Of a stretch of 64,000 nucleotides of DNA, positions 11,340 to 24,494 are shown piece after piece (position 1 is the stretch's first letter; every line of letters starts with the position of its first letter). A program made the translations under genes and the position numbers. Source of the DNA: Calliphora vicina (taxonomy: Eukaryota; Arthropoda; Insecta; Diptera; Calliphoridae); assembly GCF_958450345.1 (NCBI RefSeq), contig NC_088783.1:55962395-56026394 (forward strand), written 5' to 3'. The notes below the pieces were generated by a model. The model had not been told where the DNA came from, made no database searches, and saw nothing but the letters and a program-made list of their open reading frames with translations.

Positions 11340-13665
11340 AAAAAAATCGGACAACCATTGGCCCGCCATATCTAAAAAACATCGAGAATAAAAAAATAAA
11401 TAAATAAACTTAAAAATAGTAAAATAAACTAGATATTATTAAGCACTATTTATAGTTTAAATTTCAGCTCATTCGGATCATACTTGAATTTTTGGCAATT
11501 TTTTTAATAATCGTGAGACCTGAGGTGTCGTATAATTTTGCTAAATATGCGAAAAGAGCTTTATTTAACACTTTGGTATCTGTGTGACCCCCAATCAAAT
11601 TTTCCGTCAAAAATATTCGTAGAAAATTTTAATCCTCAAATGTTCCTTATGAAAGGACTTTTTTTGATTTTATCGAAATAAGAGTCAAATTGACCCCTAA
11701 AGAGAGGAGCTAGAGGGTTACGATCTTACACAAAAATGATCCCCATAAAATTGCACAATATAACTCTGATAATAAGAATTCTCTCAGACATTAATTTACA
11801 ATACCATTTTTCATATAAGTAGATGTGAACCTCACATAATATATTTGAATATATTTGAAGCCTATTATATATCTCAAAATATTTTTTGTATATTAAATGC
11901 ATTTTCTAACTACATATTAAAAATTATGGAATTCTAACTTAATAAACCCCACAACAATGAAGTATCTCTTTAATAAAATTAATTAAAAGCCTATAATATA
12001 ACTTTATTGCTCTCGTAAGCCTTCAAGTACATGCAAGAGAAATTATACATTAATGGCTCATACTTAATGAACGCAGCAAAATATCAATATTTAATAATTA
12101 AAATATTTACATAAACATTGCAAAATCACAAACACTAACATGCATTAAATACCTTAAAGCATTTAATTTATTTTGCCAACAATTGCTACAAAACGTTTTT
12201 TGTTTTGCCCAAAAGTTATTTGCCAAAAAAAATTATATTTATTATTAATTATTACACACATTGAACTTTAGAGATGACAAACAAATAAATAATAAACCTT
12301 TCCCGGCCAGTACTTGTTATAGGCTTGTTTGTTTGCTCTTAAGCGAGTATTTTGCACAACAAATTGTGTGTTTAAAATAAACAATAAATTTTATTTAAAA
12401 TATTAAACAATCAACTACAAGTACAAGGGCAAACAAACTATAAAATGAAATGAAAATGAATGTATGTCGACAACAATAACAACAATAACAACAGCAATAA
12501 TAACCAAATAAGAGCATTTTTATCCTTTTTATGCTCAAACTCATGTGTCGCAATCAATTTTTAGCTTTAAGGGAGCAAAACATACAGCCTGACTGCCTGT
12601 GTGTCTGTGTGTTTGACTGCTTTAAAAAATTAAATTAAACAACAACTAAATGAATTAAATACAATTTTCTACTTAATGTAGTGTATGTAAATAATTGTAT
12701 CTGTGTGTGTGCGTGAGTCTGGTTGAGTGTGTGTGCATTGAAATATAAGTGTATTGTAGTGTTGGTTTAAGTTTGTTAAATGTTTGTATTAAATCTACAT
12801 AGAAATACACTTTACAACTTTTGAAAAATATATTTTTTTTTTATACACTTATAAATGAATAAGCATTTCATTGTAGGTATTTTAATATGTGAATGCGTTT
12901 GTTTGCCAAAATTACCAAATTCACATTTAAAAAGTAACATTTTTGTTTGTTAATTTATTAAAGGATTTTACAATATATGCCAGCAAAAATATTTAAGTAA
13001 TGAGACCAAGAAGAAATAGTTTATAACATTAAAATATTTCACCTCCACAATCATCTCCACAGATTCATAATACATTTTAAAATTTATCAAGGGCTTATAA
13101 AATCAAATTTCTATATTGACCATATTAAAAAAAAACATACCTTTTAGAGTCAAGTGGATAATCCCATTTTCATTCTCTTAAATTTCGAAAAACTTGCGAT
13201 TTTATTCACATTTAATTTATTTGTGTCTTTAAATACTTGTATTTTATAAATCCGATTTTAATGATATTTACCAGAGTTATAGTGCAAAAGTTTATGTTTA
13301 TCAAATCATGAAAATGATTATAACCAAAGTCGTTTATATATCTTTTAAAGATTTAGAAGTTGTTTACTCTTTTAGATTAGAACTTATGAACAAAATTTGT
13401 CGTTTTGGTGCATAACTCCTAAATTAACAATACTATATGATCAGGGATCGTAACAATTATGACATTTATAATAAAAATCACAATTGTTATTTTCAGATTT
13501 TTATTTTTTTTTTTTGTCAAAAATAGTTGTTATTTTTTGATTTTTTTGTCAGAAATATTTGTATGCAGATATTAATTTTAATTTTTGAGTGTTATTTACA
13601 AATATGTAAATATATGTAAATAATATGTAAATAAAAATTAAATTTAAAGTTTCAACGATTTATAT
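11340..13665. other. Intron 1, mostly unique AT-rich sequence
   Basis: I recognise no transposon ends or genes. About 12468-12510 is a CAA/CAG-type simple repeat (acaacaataacaacaataac). The stretch 12300-13050 is less AT-monotonous than its neighbours and could hold unique intronic or regulatory sequence. Nothing definite can be claimed. Confidence 0.4.
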
Positions 13666-13670
13666 AAAAA

Positions 13671-14375
13671 AACATGTAAGAAAGTATGGTCGGTAAAAAC
13701 ATTTTTCTTTTAAAATTTCAATAATTTATATTTTTGAGTTATTTTCGAAGGTGGGCCTAACATGGGAGCTATGACCAATTATGGACCGATCACCATGTAA
13801 TTACGTGTGATTTATGTCTATATTAAAGTTAGCTACGTTGAATTTTGTGTGTATACCAACATTTTTAAGCGATTTATGCACGTTAAAGTGATTTTCGGAA
13901 GTGGGCCTTATATGGGAGCTATGACTAATTATGGACCGATCCTAACAAAATTTGGTGACATGAATTTTGTGTATACAAAACTTATTTGGAGCGGAATTTG
14001 TGTAGATACATATATAAATTAAACATTTATGACCGATAAAGTCCAATTTCGGAAGGACATTTGTATGGGGGCTAGGTGAAATAATGGACCGATTTCAGCC
14101 AGTTTCAGGCTTGGTCCTTGGGCCGAAGAAGTAATATGTATCAAATTTGATAGAAATATCTTTAAAATTGCGACCTGTACTCTGCGCACAAGGTTTACAT
14201 GGACAGCCAGCCAGCCGACCAGACGGACGGACGGACGGACATCGTTTAATCGACTCAGAAAGTGATTCTAAGTCGATCGGTATAAGGTGGGTGTTAGACT
14301 AATATTTTTGGGCGTTATAAACATCTGCACAAACGCATAATACCCTCCCCACTATGGTGGTGTAGGATATAAAAA
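13671..14375 (+). mobile_element. mini-me-like repeat, family A, copy 1
   Basis: It starts with 'aacatgtaagaaagtatg' and ends with 'ggtggtgtaggatataaaaa'. The intact copy at 33091 shows the inverted pair 'ataccctacac' / 'gtgtagggtat'. A tetranucleotide core (gacggacggacggacatcg, about 14222-14240) follows 'cagccagccagccgacc'. The body has the characteristic 'gggagctatgac.aattatggaccgatc' segments. The short ORF at 13807-14022 is a translation of this repeat and recurs in other copies. Confidence 0.75.
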
Positions 14376-15900
14376 TTGAGTCGAAAAAATTCGTTCGATA
14401 TTTCTGTATGATGTAATCAGTGTTGCCAATTCATGGTGAACAAAAAGGGTTAAATACTTAGAAAAAAAGGCTAAAAAAGGGCTAAAAAAAGGTTAAAAAA
14501 AGGCTAAAAAAGGGCTAAAAATTTTAATTAAAAAAATACATACATTTGACACAAAAAACAACTTAGAATGTTACATTTGGCTATGCCGAATAGACAAACA
14601 AAAATGTATGAATATAACACACGTTCAAATGCAAGAAAATAAGAATATTTATTCCTGTATGTTGATCCTTAACTTTAAAATAACTTAATATGGGGCCACA
14701 CGTATATCATATGCCGATGTTTTTAAAGCCTCGTATTTCTGGCCTCATCTGGCCTGCAAAATGCTCCTATGCAAATTTATTAATATGAAAGACAAATTAT
14801 GTATAAAGTAATCCTTTGTGATAAATTCGATGGAGAATATTTTGATAAGTGTATATATGGCAAATATGCCTCTCATGTAATGCAGAAACAAATATCATAT
14901 CATATCAAAACTAAGGTAGCCAAAATATGCAAACATAAATATTTAATTTAAATTTGGAAAAAGTTAATTTTCTATATTTGATCAGATAAAAATGATCATA
15001 CCTAAATTATTATCGATAATGAACTGAATTTTCCTTTCTAAATTGGTTGGATTGTAGTCTTTGAAAACGGTATACTACATGTCATGTGTTATAAAATATT
15101 TGTTAAAGTACTATATTTACTTCAATACATCGCCCAGATAAAGTTAAAAGTAATCTCTTTAACACTACATATGATTATATAAATGCCCGGACCCGCGCGT
15201 AATACATTAACATATTTATTAACAATTTGTATTCAAATAACGTCCAAGAAGGTCCAGCAATTTGTATGTGCTTAAATTGTTTACTGGTTCAACTTTTTTA
15301 GTTAATTTTTGTCATAATATCCCTGCCAATTTTTTTGAACTGATTTTACTAATTTTCAACAGCAACAATTTCAGATCATTAGATTAAATATATAATTTTC
15401 ATTAGAGTAAATATATATGGCTAAATGAAACTAAAAAAGGCTAGAAAAAAGGCTAAAGGCTAAATTATTTTTTTTGTGGCTAAACAAGATTGAAAAATTG
15501 CTTGAAATTCTACATCGATTAGTGTAAAAATTTCCAAAGTCAAGTTATTGCCAGTTTTATATAAAAAAAAACATTTTGTTGAATTCGCCACTTTTTACGA
15601 AATATTCATTAATTTCACATACTTGAAAATGTACTGATAAAAACTGCGCTAATTTTTTCTCCAAAATTATCTTCACGTATATGAGTTATATTTTCAGTAT
15701 GCTAAATTAACGTATATATTTAGTAATTAGTAAGCTATTAAATAAACCATTAATCTTTATTTTTGTGATCGCTCTGGAAATGTTATGGTTAGTTCTAAGT
15801 GTGTTTTTTTAAGCCGGATATAACTTGAAATTAAAAAAAAAATTCCACAAAAATGTAAATTTTAATCAAACAAATTTGTTATTCCAAAAACAAGGCATTA
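14376..15900. other. Intronic stretch with 'aaaaaaggctaaaa' simple repeat
   Basis: At 14455-14525 an A-rich simple repeat (aaaaaggctaaaaaagggct) is present, and a short recurrence lies at 15430-15465. The two could bracket an inserted segment of about 900 bp, but no ends or target duplication were found. The remainder is AT-rich and unrecognised. Confidence 0.4.
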
Positions 15901-15904
15901 ACAT

Positions 15905-16440
15905 TAGAAAATGATTTCGGACATATGCCCACCAGGGCTGTGAAGCGCATTATGGACGTCCACTTTCGGACCACTTTGGCATTGAATTGATGGTATGTCA
16001 CAAATAACACGAACAATGTTGGCCTCCTAGACTTCAAGCGTTGCTGGTTTATCAGCATAAACCAGTGACTTCACTTGGCCCTAGAGGAAATAATCGTAAA
16101 TGACAAATCGCTCGAACTTGGTTGCCAATTGACAGGTTCATTGCTCGAAATCAAGTTATCGCTAAATTTTGATTTCAATAAATCGATAGTTGAAAAGACA
16201 TCTTTCCCGGATAAACGCAATCCATATTTTCAAAAATAAAATCATGGATCATGGTTCTGTAATGATATTCATTGACCGCAGCGCGAGCTCCGGCTTCATT
16301 TCTAAAGAAATTACGTACGATGATGCCACCAGCATGTAAAACATACCAAACGGTGCATTTTTCAGGATGTAATGGAGTGTGTAGAGTTCATTGTGGATTG
16401 GTCTTACTCCATATGCGGCAATTTTGTTTATTAACAAACG
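15905..16440 (-). pseudogene. Tc3-like DDE transposase relic, copy 1
   Basis: On the minus strand, HPEKCTVWYVLHAGGII, FFRNEAGARAAVNEYHYR, GQVKSLVYADKPATLEV, EANIVRVICDIPS and GGHMSEIIF occur in the right order. They match the C-terminal half of the widespread arthropod Tc1/mariner-superfamily transposases annotated as Tc3-like. In that family the pattern is HPEKVTVWC, a GPYFF segment, WGYVKS.VYADKP and RGGHMPEIIF. Stops, frameshifts and a deletion across the WFQQDGATCHT region leave it non-functional. A second relic of the same family is at 53740-54390, also minus strand. Terminal repeats were not located. Confidence 0.75.
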
Positions 16441-16596
16441 CGTTAAGCCTAAAAATTGCTGAACTCATTTTTTTGAAAAAACAGTCGTCAATAATATGAC
16501 TTGAACACTCATAATTGTATTATAATAATCAATATCGTGATGAAATTGGTCATAAACTAGTTTTATATGAACTTTTTACCAACTTTTGTGAGGATC

Positions 16597-17480
16597 GCAC
16601 AGTGGGCCAGAATCGAAATTTTTTGGAAATAAATCTGGCATTTCTAAACGGCTAGTCCGATCGGGATAAAGTTTGAGTTGAGTGTAGCCAAGGAGTATTC
16701 GAGTTTTAGTTATTAAAATGGGCCCTACAAATAATCCAGGAGCGGCGCTCAAAGTAGGGTACCTTCGACATGTAAAATTTTTAAACACGTGCCATTTTTT
16801 TGTTTCCCATCCCATTTCAAAGAATTTTATAGTTTTGGCTAGATCTTGAAAAAACATGCTTGCATGTGCTATTTATCTCTAACAATTTCCTAGTTATAGG
16901 CATTTCAAAATTGAAATTTTAAAATGTTGCTATACCTTGGTCCGCTTTTTTAAAAATACAGGGCGCACTTTTGAACCGTATGGACTCAAATTTGTTTGTT
17001 AGTTAGACAACTAAATTACCAATAACATAAAAAAGATTTCAGAGCAATATCAATTACGAATCCAAAAATAACAGATTTTCAATTTAAAAATTCAAAAAAT
17101 AGTATATTTTTGCTGTTTTTTGGACAAAAAGGTAACATAACTCCTTTTTTATTAAAAAACAACTTTCTTTAAGAACATATAACAATTTTATGTTTTTCTA
17201 TAAAGTTTCTTTACGGAGAACATTTTGGTATAAAAAAGATGTTCTATTTTTCGAATGTGTCGGCCCTACGCCCTTTGGAAATTGACCTATTTTTTTATCA
17301 AAATTTCAAATTTGGGCCACATGTTCTAAAATCCCAAAGCTGGGATCAGAAAACGGAAAGCAGTTTTGGAAACCCTGATGTGTTCCCTATTTATCCCTAA
17401 ATTATTTTCCGAGCCCCGAAGGAAATGTGGACCCTATAGACAAAATTGTAAAAAATACCATTTTTGGGATTTTCACTCCA
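16597..17480. repeat. Family C interspersed repeat
   Basis: It starts 'gcacagtgggcc', then 'tttctaaacggctagtccg' and long non-coding sequence ('gggccctacaaataatcc'). The first part matches 20820-21170 and, more weakly, 430-640. All three begin with gCACAGT. Similar phrases occur at 39590-40150 and 41880-42500. No transposase is visible. It is presumably a non-autonomous DNA transposon or its debris. The 3' end is not determined. Confidence 0.5.
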
Positions 17481-20400
17481 ATTTTTAGGAATTGCGGGAT
17501 TCCCTTTGACCTTTTGACAAGTTTTTTTACACCTTGTTATTTAGAATGAAAACTTAAAAAACGCTGAAAATTTCATTGAGTTTCGTTAATAAATAAAGAT
17601 TTTATTACATATTACATATTCATTGAGTTTCTAAAACTAAAATTTATATCAAAATTTTAATTGGATTGCAAATATTTGGAACAATTTGATCCATATTTTT
17701 TCCGAGCTATATTTTTTGGTTAGATAAGTTAATTTCTGGTCTTACAAAAAAAATTTCAAGTCAATATCTCAATTAGATTCAAAAATATGCCACTTTAAAA
17801 CTCCGTCCTTCAAAAATATTGCAATTTTCTTACTCGTTTTTTTTGCAAGTGTGTATCCCACACATCCCTTATTTAAAACTTATCTTTTGAAGTATGTCCG
17901 CAGTTATTAGTAAAATAAAATATATTGTATTAAAAAATAATTGAAAATATTTCATGAAAAAACTTTATTGCGTTTGGTCCGTGAACTTTTTTAACAACCG
18001 CAAAAAAAATAACACCGTGTTTTTTTATATTTTTTAATGCTCTATTCGACTATGCTATGCCAATTTGCATATTTGCAAAAATTGTCAATAGTTATATCCC
18101 TAATGTACACTTATGAATGTGATATTTTTTAGATGTCATATTGTTTGACCTGAAACTGTCTCGATCAAAAAGTATATGATTTGAAAAACACTTGCAATGC
18201 ATAATGACTGTGGTAAATTAAAATCATTAAAATCACAGATGACAAAACCGTCTGCTGTCCGCTTTGGGATGGTTCATCCTAGATGCACTTTTGGAAACAG
18301 CTCTTAACTCTAAAGTCTCAAAAATTAGAGTTATGACGAAGCTTTATGATTCCTATTAAAAACATGAATATATTTCATTTGGGAAAATACATTTTAAAGC
18401 GGCCAGTAATTTAATTTAAAATATACGATTTCAATAATATTTACCAAATAATTACTGTCAAAATCAAATAAATAAATAAATTCGCAAAAATTGTTGGCCA
18501 TATTATATTGGTTGAGCGCATATAAGATTCAGCACTAAGATTCGAAAAAACACTTTTACTTATTCTCTGTTTTATAAGATTTTATTAATCACATTTTTGA
18601 AACTTTCTTTATATGCAGTTGGTACTATTAAGTTGCCTGTTGTAACACTCAATATTCTTTAATGCAACTACAAACATTTTACACAGTATTTAAGGATTAA
18701 AGGATTTATATTAAACACAAGAAAAGGAAACAAGCAAACTGACACACTCTCAACAGTACAGTAAATACACACCACAGAAATGCATATGGGAATTTGTATG
18801 GAGATATAAAGCAATGCAGAGTGTGTGATGAAGATACCAAAGACACAGAGAGAGAGAGGAAAATGAAAATAATATTTACATAGATCTACCTTATGAAGTG
18901 TTATTTTAACCAAACATACATACAATCATACTTACAGGTACAAGCACTTACTCTCACTCATTTACTCGTATAAATACAGCATGTATAGAGTAAACGAATG
19001 TACGAGTATAATAGGATAATATTTACAATTCACCTTTATTGAAGTGGAAATGGTTGTAAAAAGTTGTTTTTGCTAGAGCTGTTATTACTGTATATCTCTG
19101 TGTAAATGTATGTAATTGTAAGTAACTGTTGGAAATTCATTTAAAATTTACATACTTACTCCATGTATTATACTCACGTTGATGGTGTATGAATGTTTGA
19201 ATGTAAAAAGAATTTACAAAATGTTAAAAAACAGCAGCAACAAAAAATATGTTCACTGGCAAATGAAATATTTTTGAAATATTTGCATTGCAATGCGTTA
19301 TTAAGGGTGTGGGTGGGGGTTTTGTGCTACATGTATTTAGCAGTTAGTGTAGGTACGGCTCAAAGGTAGGGGGAGAGATAAAAATAAGTGTCATATTGTT
19401 GGTAACAAATGAAAATTATTTGTGTTTCCAATCCCCTTGTATATGCCCGGATAATGCTGCATGTCTGCAAGGCCAAAACAAAATGAAACACAAATGTGTT
19501 CCAAAATAATTTTTGTACAACAACTTCATCGTTAACTTTTTATTATGAATCTACTTATATTTCTATAAACCTTTTACAAAAATTTTGTTTTTTTTTTTAA
19601 ATAATGTCATTGTCCTCCATATGTTAACTAAAGAAAAATTTGGCATATCCTTGTTAAAATACGTAGACTTATGGTAATGCGTGCTGTGTGTTCAAGCAAA
19701 TGTGGGTGTTTGTCTGTTGTACGTAGCATGTAAGTAGGGTAATGTAATGAATGCAAATTCGTTCTAGATGATTTACAATCTGTAGACAAGACACCATTCT
19801 TCTTACATTCCATTAGACATTTTTTGCAGCACATTTTACCAGAGTGTTACACATATTTTGGCCAAATAATTTAGTCACTAACATAATTCTTGTTGTATAG
19901 ATATATATATGTAGATAGGAAGTTTGTTTTAGTTTTGTTACAATTGTGTATCAACATGACAGTAGACAATGTCTTTATGAGAATATATTCGAGGTAAATT
20001 ACCAGGGAAGAGCAAACAATTGTGTATTTTTAATAGTAATATTTAGTAAAATTTACATGCTCAAATCTTACGATCTTTAGATCCTATTCCAAAATAATGG
20101 TAATAAATATATACAGTATACTTCCAGCACAGGCGACTATTGAAAGTACGGCTGATATTAAATATGAGGTTAACGCTCTGGTAGTCTAATTTGAGAATAC
20201 AACCTGTTTTTAAGCTATTCTTCCCTCAGAGATAGGGTTGACATGGAATTAATCTATGATCAGACGAATGTTACTTTTTCTTTTTTCTGGAGAAGCTAAT
20301 TCGCTTAATTGGATATATATGTATATATGAATACTGTTTTATTCCGAAATCATGCACTAGATTCAATGTGGTTTTCATCCCAAAGGGTAGAAGAAATCTT

Positions 20401-20819
20401 TATGAAACCGAATGACTTCAGATGTAATAAGTAGTCTATCATTCTTCCTACTGCAAACTTTGAAGAGAATGATTGATATTCATCAAAGAATGTCAATTAT
20501 ACCCAATCTACTATAAGCCTCTTAAAATGCCTATAAATAAATAGAAAATTTGTCGAGATGACACTTCACTAGCACATGAGTAACATTCAGTTGAATAATT
20601 GAAAGGTCTTACGTTAGTGTCTTTCTGGGACATAGAGCGAGTCTTGAATAATGTCACCTGACATTCGATAATGTTATTATTGTCCTCTAATATAGAAAAA
20701 TCACATAGAATGTGATAGGCATCTCAGACAATCTCTGCTTGGAACACTTTAAGTGAACTAAGGTATTGCAGTCCGAAAAACTTGTACTATTCTCGAGGGA
20801 AACTCCCCATCCTAATGGC
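17481..20819. other. Intron 1, no gene recognised
   Basis: 17481-18600 is AT-rich repeat-like sequence. 18650-19900 looks like unique sequence (balanced words, 'gagagagagag' at 18850, GT-rich text near 19300) and may contain intronic control elements. The ORFs at 18668-18925 and 19628-19834 show no domain and are probably chance. Confidence 0.4.
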
Positions 20820-21560
20820 ACACAGTGGTATAACAAACAAAGAGGGAAATAATTCTGTAACTTCTAAACGGTTAGTCCGGTATAAATGAAATTTTAGATG
20901 CGCAAAGAGTGTTTTAAAGTTTAAGTTTTGCATTTGGACCTCATGGGCTCACCAGGGGCGCGGTTAGGGGGTCCCCAAAGAAATTTTTAAATCTCCTCTT
21001 CGACCGCTAAAACCTCGTCGAAGTTGTTAATTATCTCTTAAAGCTTAGGAGATATTCGCATTTGAAAATTTAATTTTCAACATTTTTACCCACCCTACTC
21101 CAGTTTTTTGATAACATGGTGTCCAAATTTGTCCGATTTCCTCCATAACTATAAATGTATGTTTTGAATAAAGATAGAATTGTTTAAAAATAATGACTAA
21201 GACCAAAGTTATATGTATTTGAATTTAAAATAAATTAAAAATACGATTTTTCGCTAGTTTTTTGGGAAAAAAAATCTTTTTTTTCTTTTTAAGTCATCTA
21301 AAAAATTTTTAAGAAGATGTGTTAGGAATTTATACTATTTAAAAAGCTAAGTTTACACTAAATATTTCTAAATGAAAACAATTTTGAAAATTATTGATGC
21401 CGAGGGGACCAGTTTCATCCAAAGAACACCTATTTTTTACGTAAAATTCAACTTTAAGCCAACAATTCTCAAATCGCATAGTCAAAATCAAAATACAACC
21501 GACTTCGCAGTGTCTGAGAGTTATTTTGGATTCGAATTTGTCCTGAATTTATAACATTCA
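20820..21560. repeat. Family C interspersed repeat, second copy
   Basis: 'cacagtggtataacaaac' at 20821 is followed by 'cttctaaacggttagtccg', 'tttggacctcatgggctc' and 'ctccagttttttgataac'. This is the order seen at 430-640 and 16597-17480. The 60-codon ORF at 21372-21554 is unremarkable. Confidence 0.5.
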
Positions 21561-21865
21561 GGCGAATGTGTCTATAAAAGGATCATAGCAAATGGGGCAT
21601 TACACCTACGAATACTGTCGAACTGAAATGTGTGTGTAATTTAACTCAGACAGGTTATATGTGGTTAATATTCGAAATTACACTAAAAGTCATACCGTTC
21701 TGAAATATCTTTAGGATTTATACATGACATCCAACCTTAATCTAGAATGCCGGACATTTCTGAACGAGATTGCAAGACATTCTACAGTTGAACGGTTTTA
21801 TCTGGAAATCAATTCGAAAAGGTCATGTTATATTCTTGGTGCACAACCAAGAATATAAAGGTCAT

Positions 21866-22734
21866 GGCCCATAATCATAGTCAAACACTAGTAAAAACCT
21901 GCTTTTAATTATTTAGCAACTATAGTCAAAATTATAGTGTGTTTTAAATTGAACCGACTTTAACTGGGTGCCACCTCAAATGTAGAAAATATTTTCATAC
22001 AATATACAAACAAATATAGACAAGTGGCACCGCTGAATTTTTAATTTATTAGGAATAATTTACAGCTTGAATTCGCTTATTATGTCGACTTGAATTCAAT
22101 TATTTCTTGAACTTGAATTACACATTAATTGAAGGGTGGAATTCAATTGTATTAACACTGTAATGTTCAACTTGAATTCAAGTTTCCTTTACACTGGAGA
22201 ATGCTATTGAAATCAAGTGTAATACAACTGTATTTCAACCCTTGAAATTTGAATGTATGACTGGAATTCAAGTTGTTTTACACTTGAATTCCAGCAAGAA
22301 TGCTTATTGGGAATATACAAAAAAATATAGACCAGTGGCACCGCTGAACAGCTGACATAGAAAATTAAAAAAAAAAAAAAGTAACAGCGAAATCTAAAAA
22401 AAAATCAAATTGTGGTGGAAAAATAAAAAAAAAATCAGATTAATATCATAATTAGGATATTTTGGTTCTAATTTTATTGACAGCTGTTCAATAATTGCAA
22501 AATCTCTGCCAATATCTTGTAACATAAACATTTTTGTTTGTTGACGAACTTTTTAACTTGGTAAAGAACAGCTGATGCTGTTGTTAAATGAATTAAAAAC
22601 AGCTTCAGCTAGTTTTATATTTAACGTCAAAAGTATATTTTATCTTGTCTATGGTAAACCTAAAGTCTACTCTTAAGTAAAGACGACTTTATTTCTCTTA
22701 AAATATACTTTATTTCTGACTATAATTATGGGCC
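21866..22734. mobile_element. Putative 0.87-kb DNA transposon with GGCCCATAAT ends
   Basis: Left end GGCCCATAATCATAGTCA (21866) and right end TGACTATAATTATGGGCC (to 22734) are inverted repeats with one mismatch in 18. Neighbouring bases (cat / aat) do not give a convincing target duplication. Inside, 'cagtggcaccgctgaa' occurs twice (about 22021 and 22336) around a ~280-bp segment full of 'cttgaattca' words. This suggests a further insertion or duplication. No coding sequence. Confidence 0.55.
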
Positions 22735-23092
22735 AATATCTTTAAAATGCTGCTGTCAAAATTGTATTTGACGGATGCAAAATTTAAAAAGTCGATTAAT
22801 ATTTCTGAAAATTCCATTTGTATTTCAGAAATACTAGCAATACTAATGGAAGGTGTATAAATAAGGCATTTACAATAGATGGCGTATTTTTTGAACGCTT
22901 ATCTATCATTTATTCTTTCTTAGTTATTAGAAATTATACTGTAAACAAAAAAGTTTTTTTTTGCTTCGAAAATATCGAATTTTGTGCCAACACAGCGTCA
23001 TATGCAGAAAGTTTTGCTTTCTTTATTATGAAGAAAGTGCAACTGAAGCTCAGCGATTGCTCACCAAAGCTTATGGTGAATGTGCTCCATCG

Positions 23093-24494
23093 CACAGTGG
23101 TCGGTGCTGTATGGAGTCGGCGGCCAAAAATACTTCCAGTGTAGGTATCAACTTGTAATTTCGGTCACGGCTTTATAAATATGTCAGAACTGTTTAATGA
23201 TAAAATGGGAGTGTTTGATGACTCATACCCACCCCCTACCATACCTTGGCATCCAAATTCACCACAACGCTCAGTGCGAGGTTATGACATTCTAGTTAAT
23301 CAAAATTCCATATCTCGGTAATAAATAATAGTACATTTATAATTTTTGGTACAATATATAATCAGAATATTACACAAATTTTTTTCAAAAATGGGCGTAA
23401 TTGTACAACTGCCACACCCACTCCCCATATAAGTGAAACTATAAACTTTTTAAAATTGATAAAAAATTAAAAATCAATAAGAATTCTTACTAAAAAAATT
23501 GCAAACTAAATCTGGGTGTGGTCCGCCCGCTCATGTGAGTTTAATAAAATCGACTCCTTTTAGGCAAGCCAATCAGAATATGTATTTTGAACTTTTGTTT
23601 TTATACGATTGCATTTTTGCCAAAATTTTGAAATTTTTTTGCAATTATAATTTGAGCGTGTTTCTAAATTACTTTCTTCAAATGTGTAGCACTCATTTTT
23701 AATATAGTTTTTCAAGACATCCTTCACTTTTCGAGCTTTTTCAGCATTTTAAGCACCAAATATCAAAAATATGTGAGCGCGAAAGTTTGCAATTATAAGA
23801 TGTGACTACTGCAAAAACAATTTATAATAAGGACCAAATTCATAAAGTAAAAACACAATTCTTTACATGCATAACAATAACAAAGCAACGCGAACATAAA
23901 CTAACAAAACACCTCACAAAAATTCAAAGTTGGACATCGAAAACAACGAGGCCGCTTTGGTGTATGGAACATAAATCAAATAGATGCAAAAGGATGCAGC
24001 TGAAATTTTCAATTTTAGAATCTTGCAATATTAACTAATAAACCAGAAAAATCCCATTGGAGACATCAGGGGGAAACACAACTAAAACTCTAGTTGAAAT
24101 TTCAATATATGGTCGAACGAACACTAAAAATGACACTGGGCAAATATTAATTTTATAAAAAATACACAAGAAGCTAAACACATTGTAATTATCTTAAAAT
24201 TAAGTTAATACCTTCCAATTCAATATTCATTTTGATTTATTTCAAAAAAAACATTTTTTTATATGGTTTTAATTAATTTAAAGTTGCGCCTAATTTTCCA
24301 CTTTTTCACTCTGCAAAAACCAACTGTCAACATGCTCTCACTTTTGAATCTATTCTTGAAGAGTATAGTTGGAATAAAACAAAAACAACTATAAATATTA
24401 AAACCTTGTTTTTATAAGAAATAGTGATGACACATTTGGTGACAAACTTTTCACTTTGTTTTTTTATTTTTGGCCTATGGGATCGACCAGTGTG
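23093..24494. mobile_element. Transib-like non-autonomous transposon, copy 1
   Basis: The element begins CACAGTGGTCGG and ends CGACCAGTGTG. Its ends are inverted, with 10 of the first 11 bases matching. Perfect 5-bp duplications CATCG lie immediately outside (23088-23092 and 24495-24499). Transib elements are known for RSS-like CAC(A/T)(A/G)TG termini and 5-bp target duplications, so assignment to that superfamily follows. It sits within mariner transposase, and removing the element plus one CATCG restores the alignment with the mariner at 55215-56235. The element shares its ends and much of its body with 57084-57805. No RAG1-like catalytic core is visible. A minus-strand open stretch (about 23568-23752, RKVKDVLKNYIKNE...) is also present in copy 2. 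It is 1402 bp long. Confidence 0.8.
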
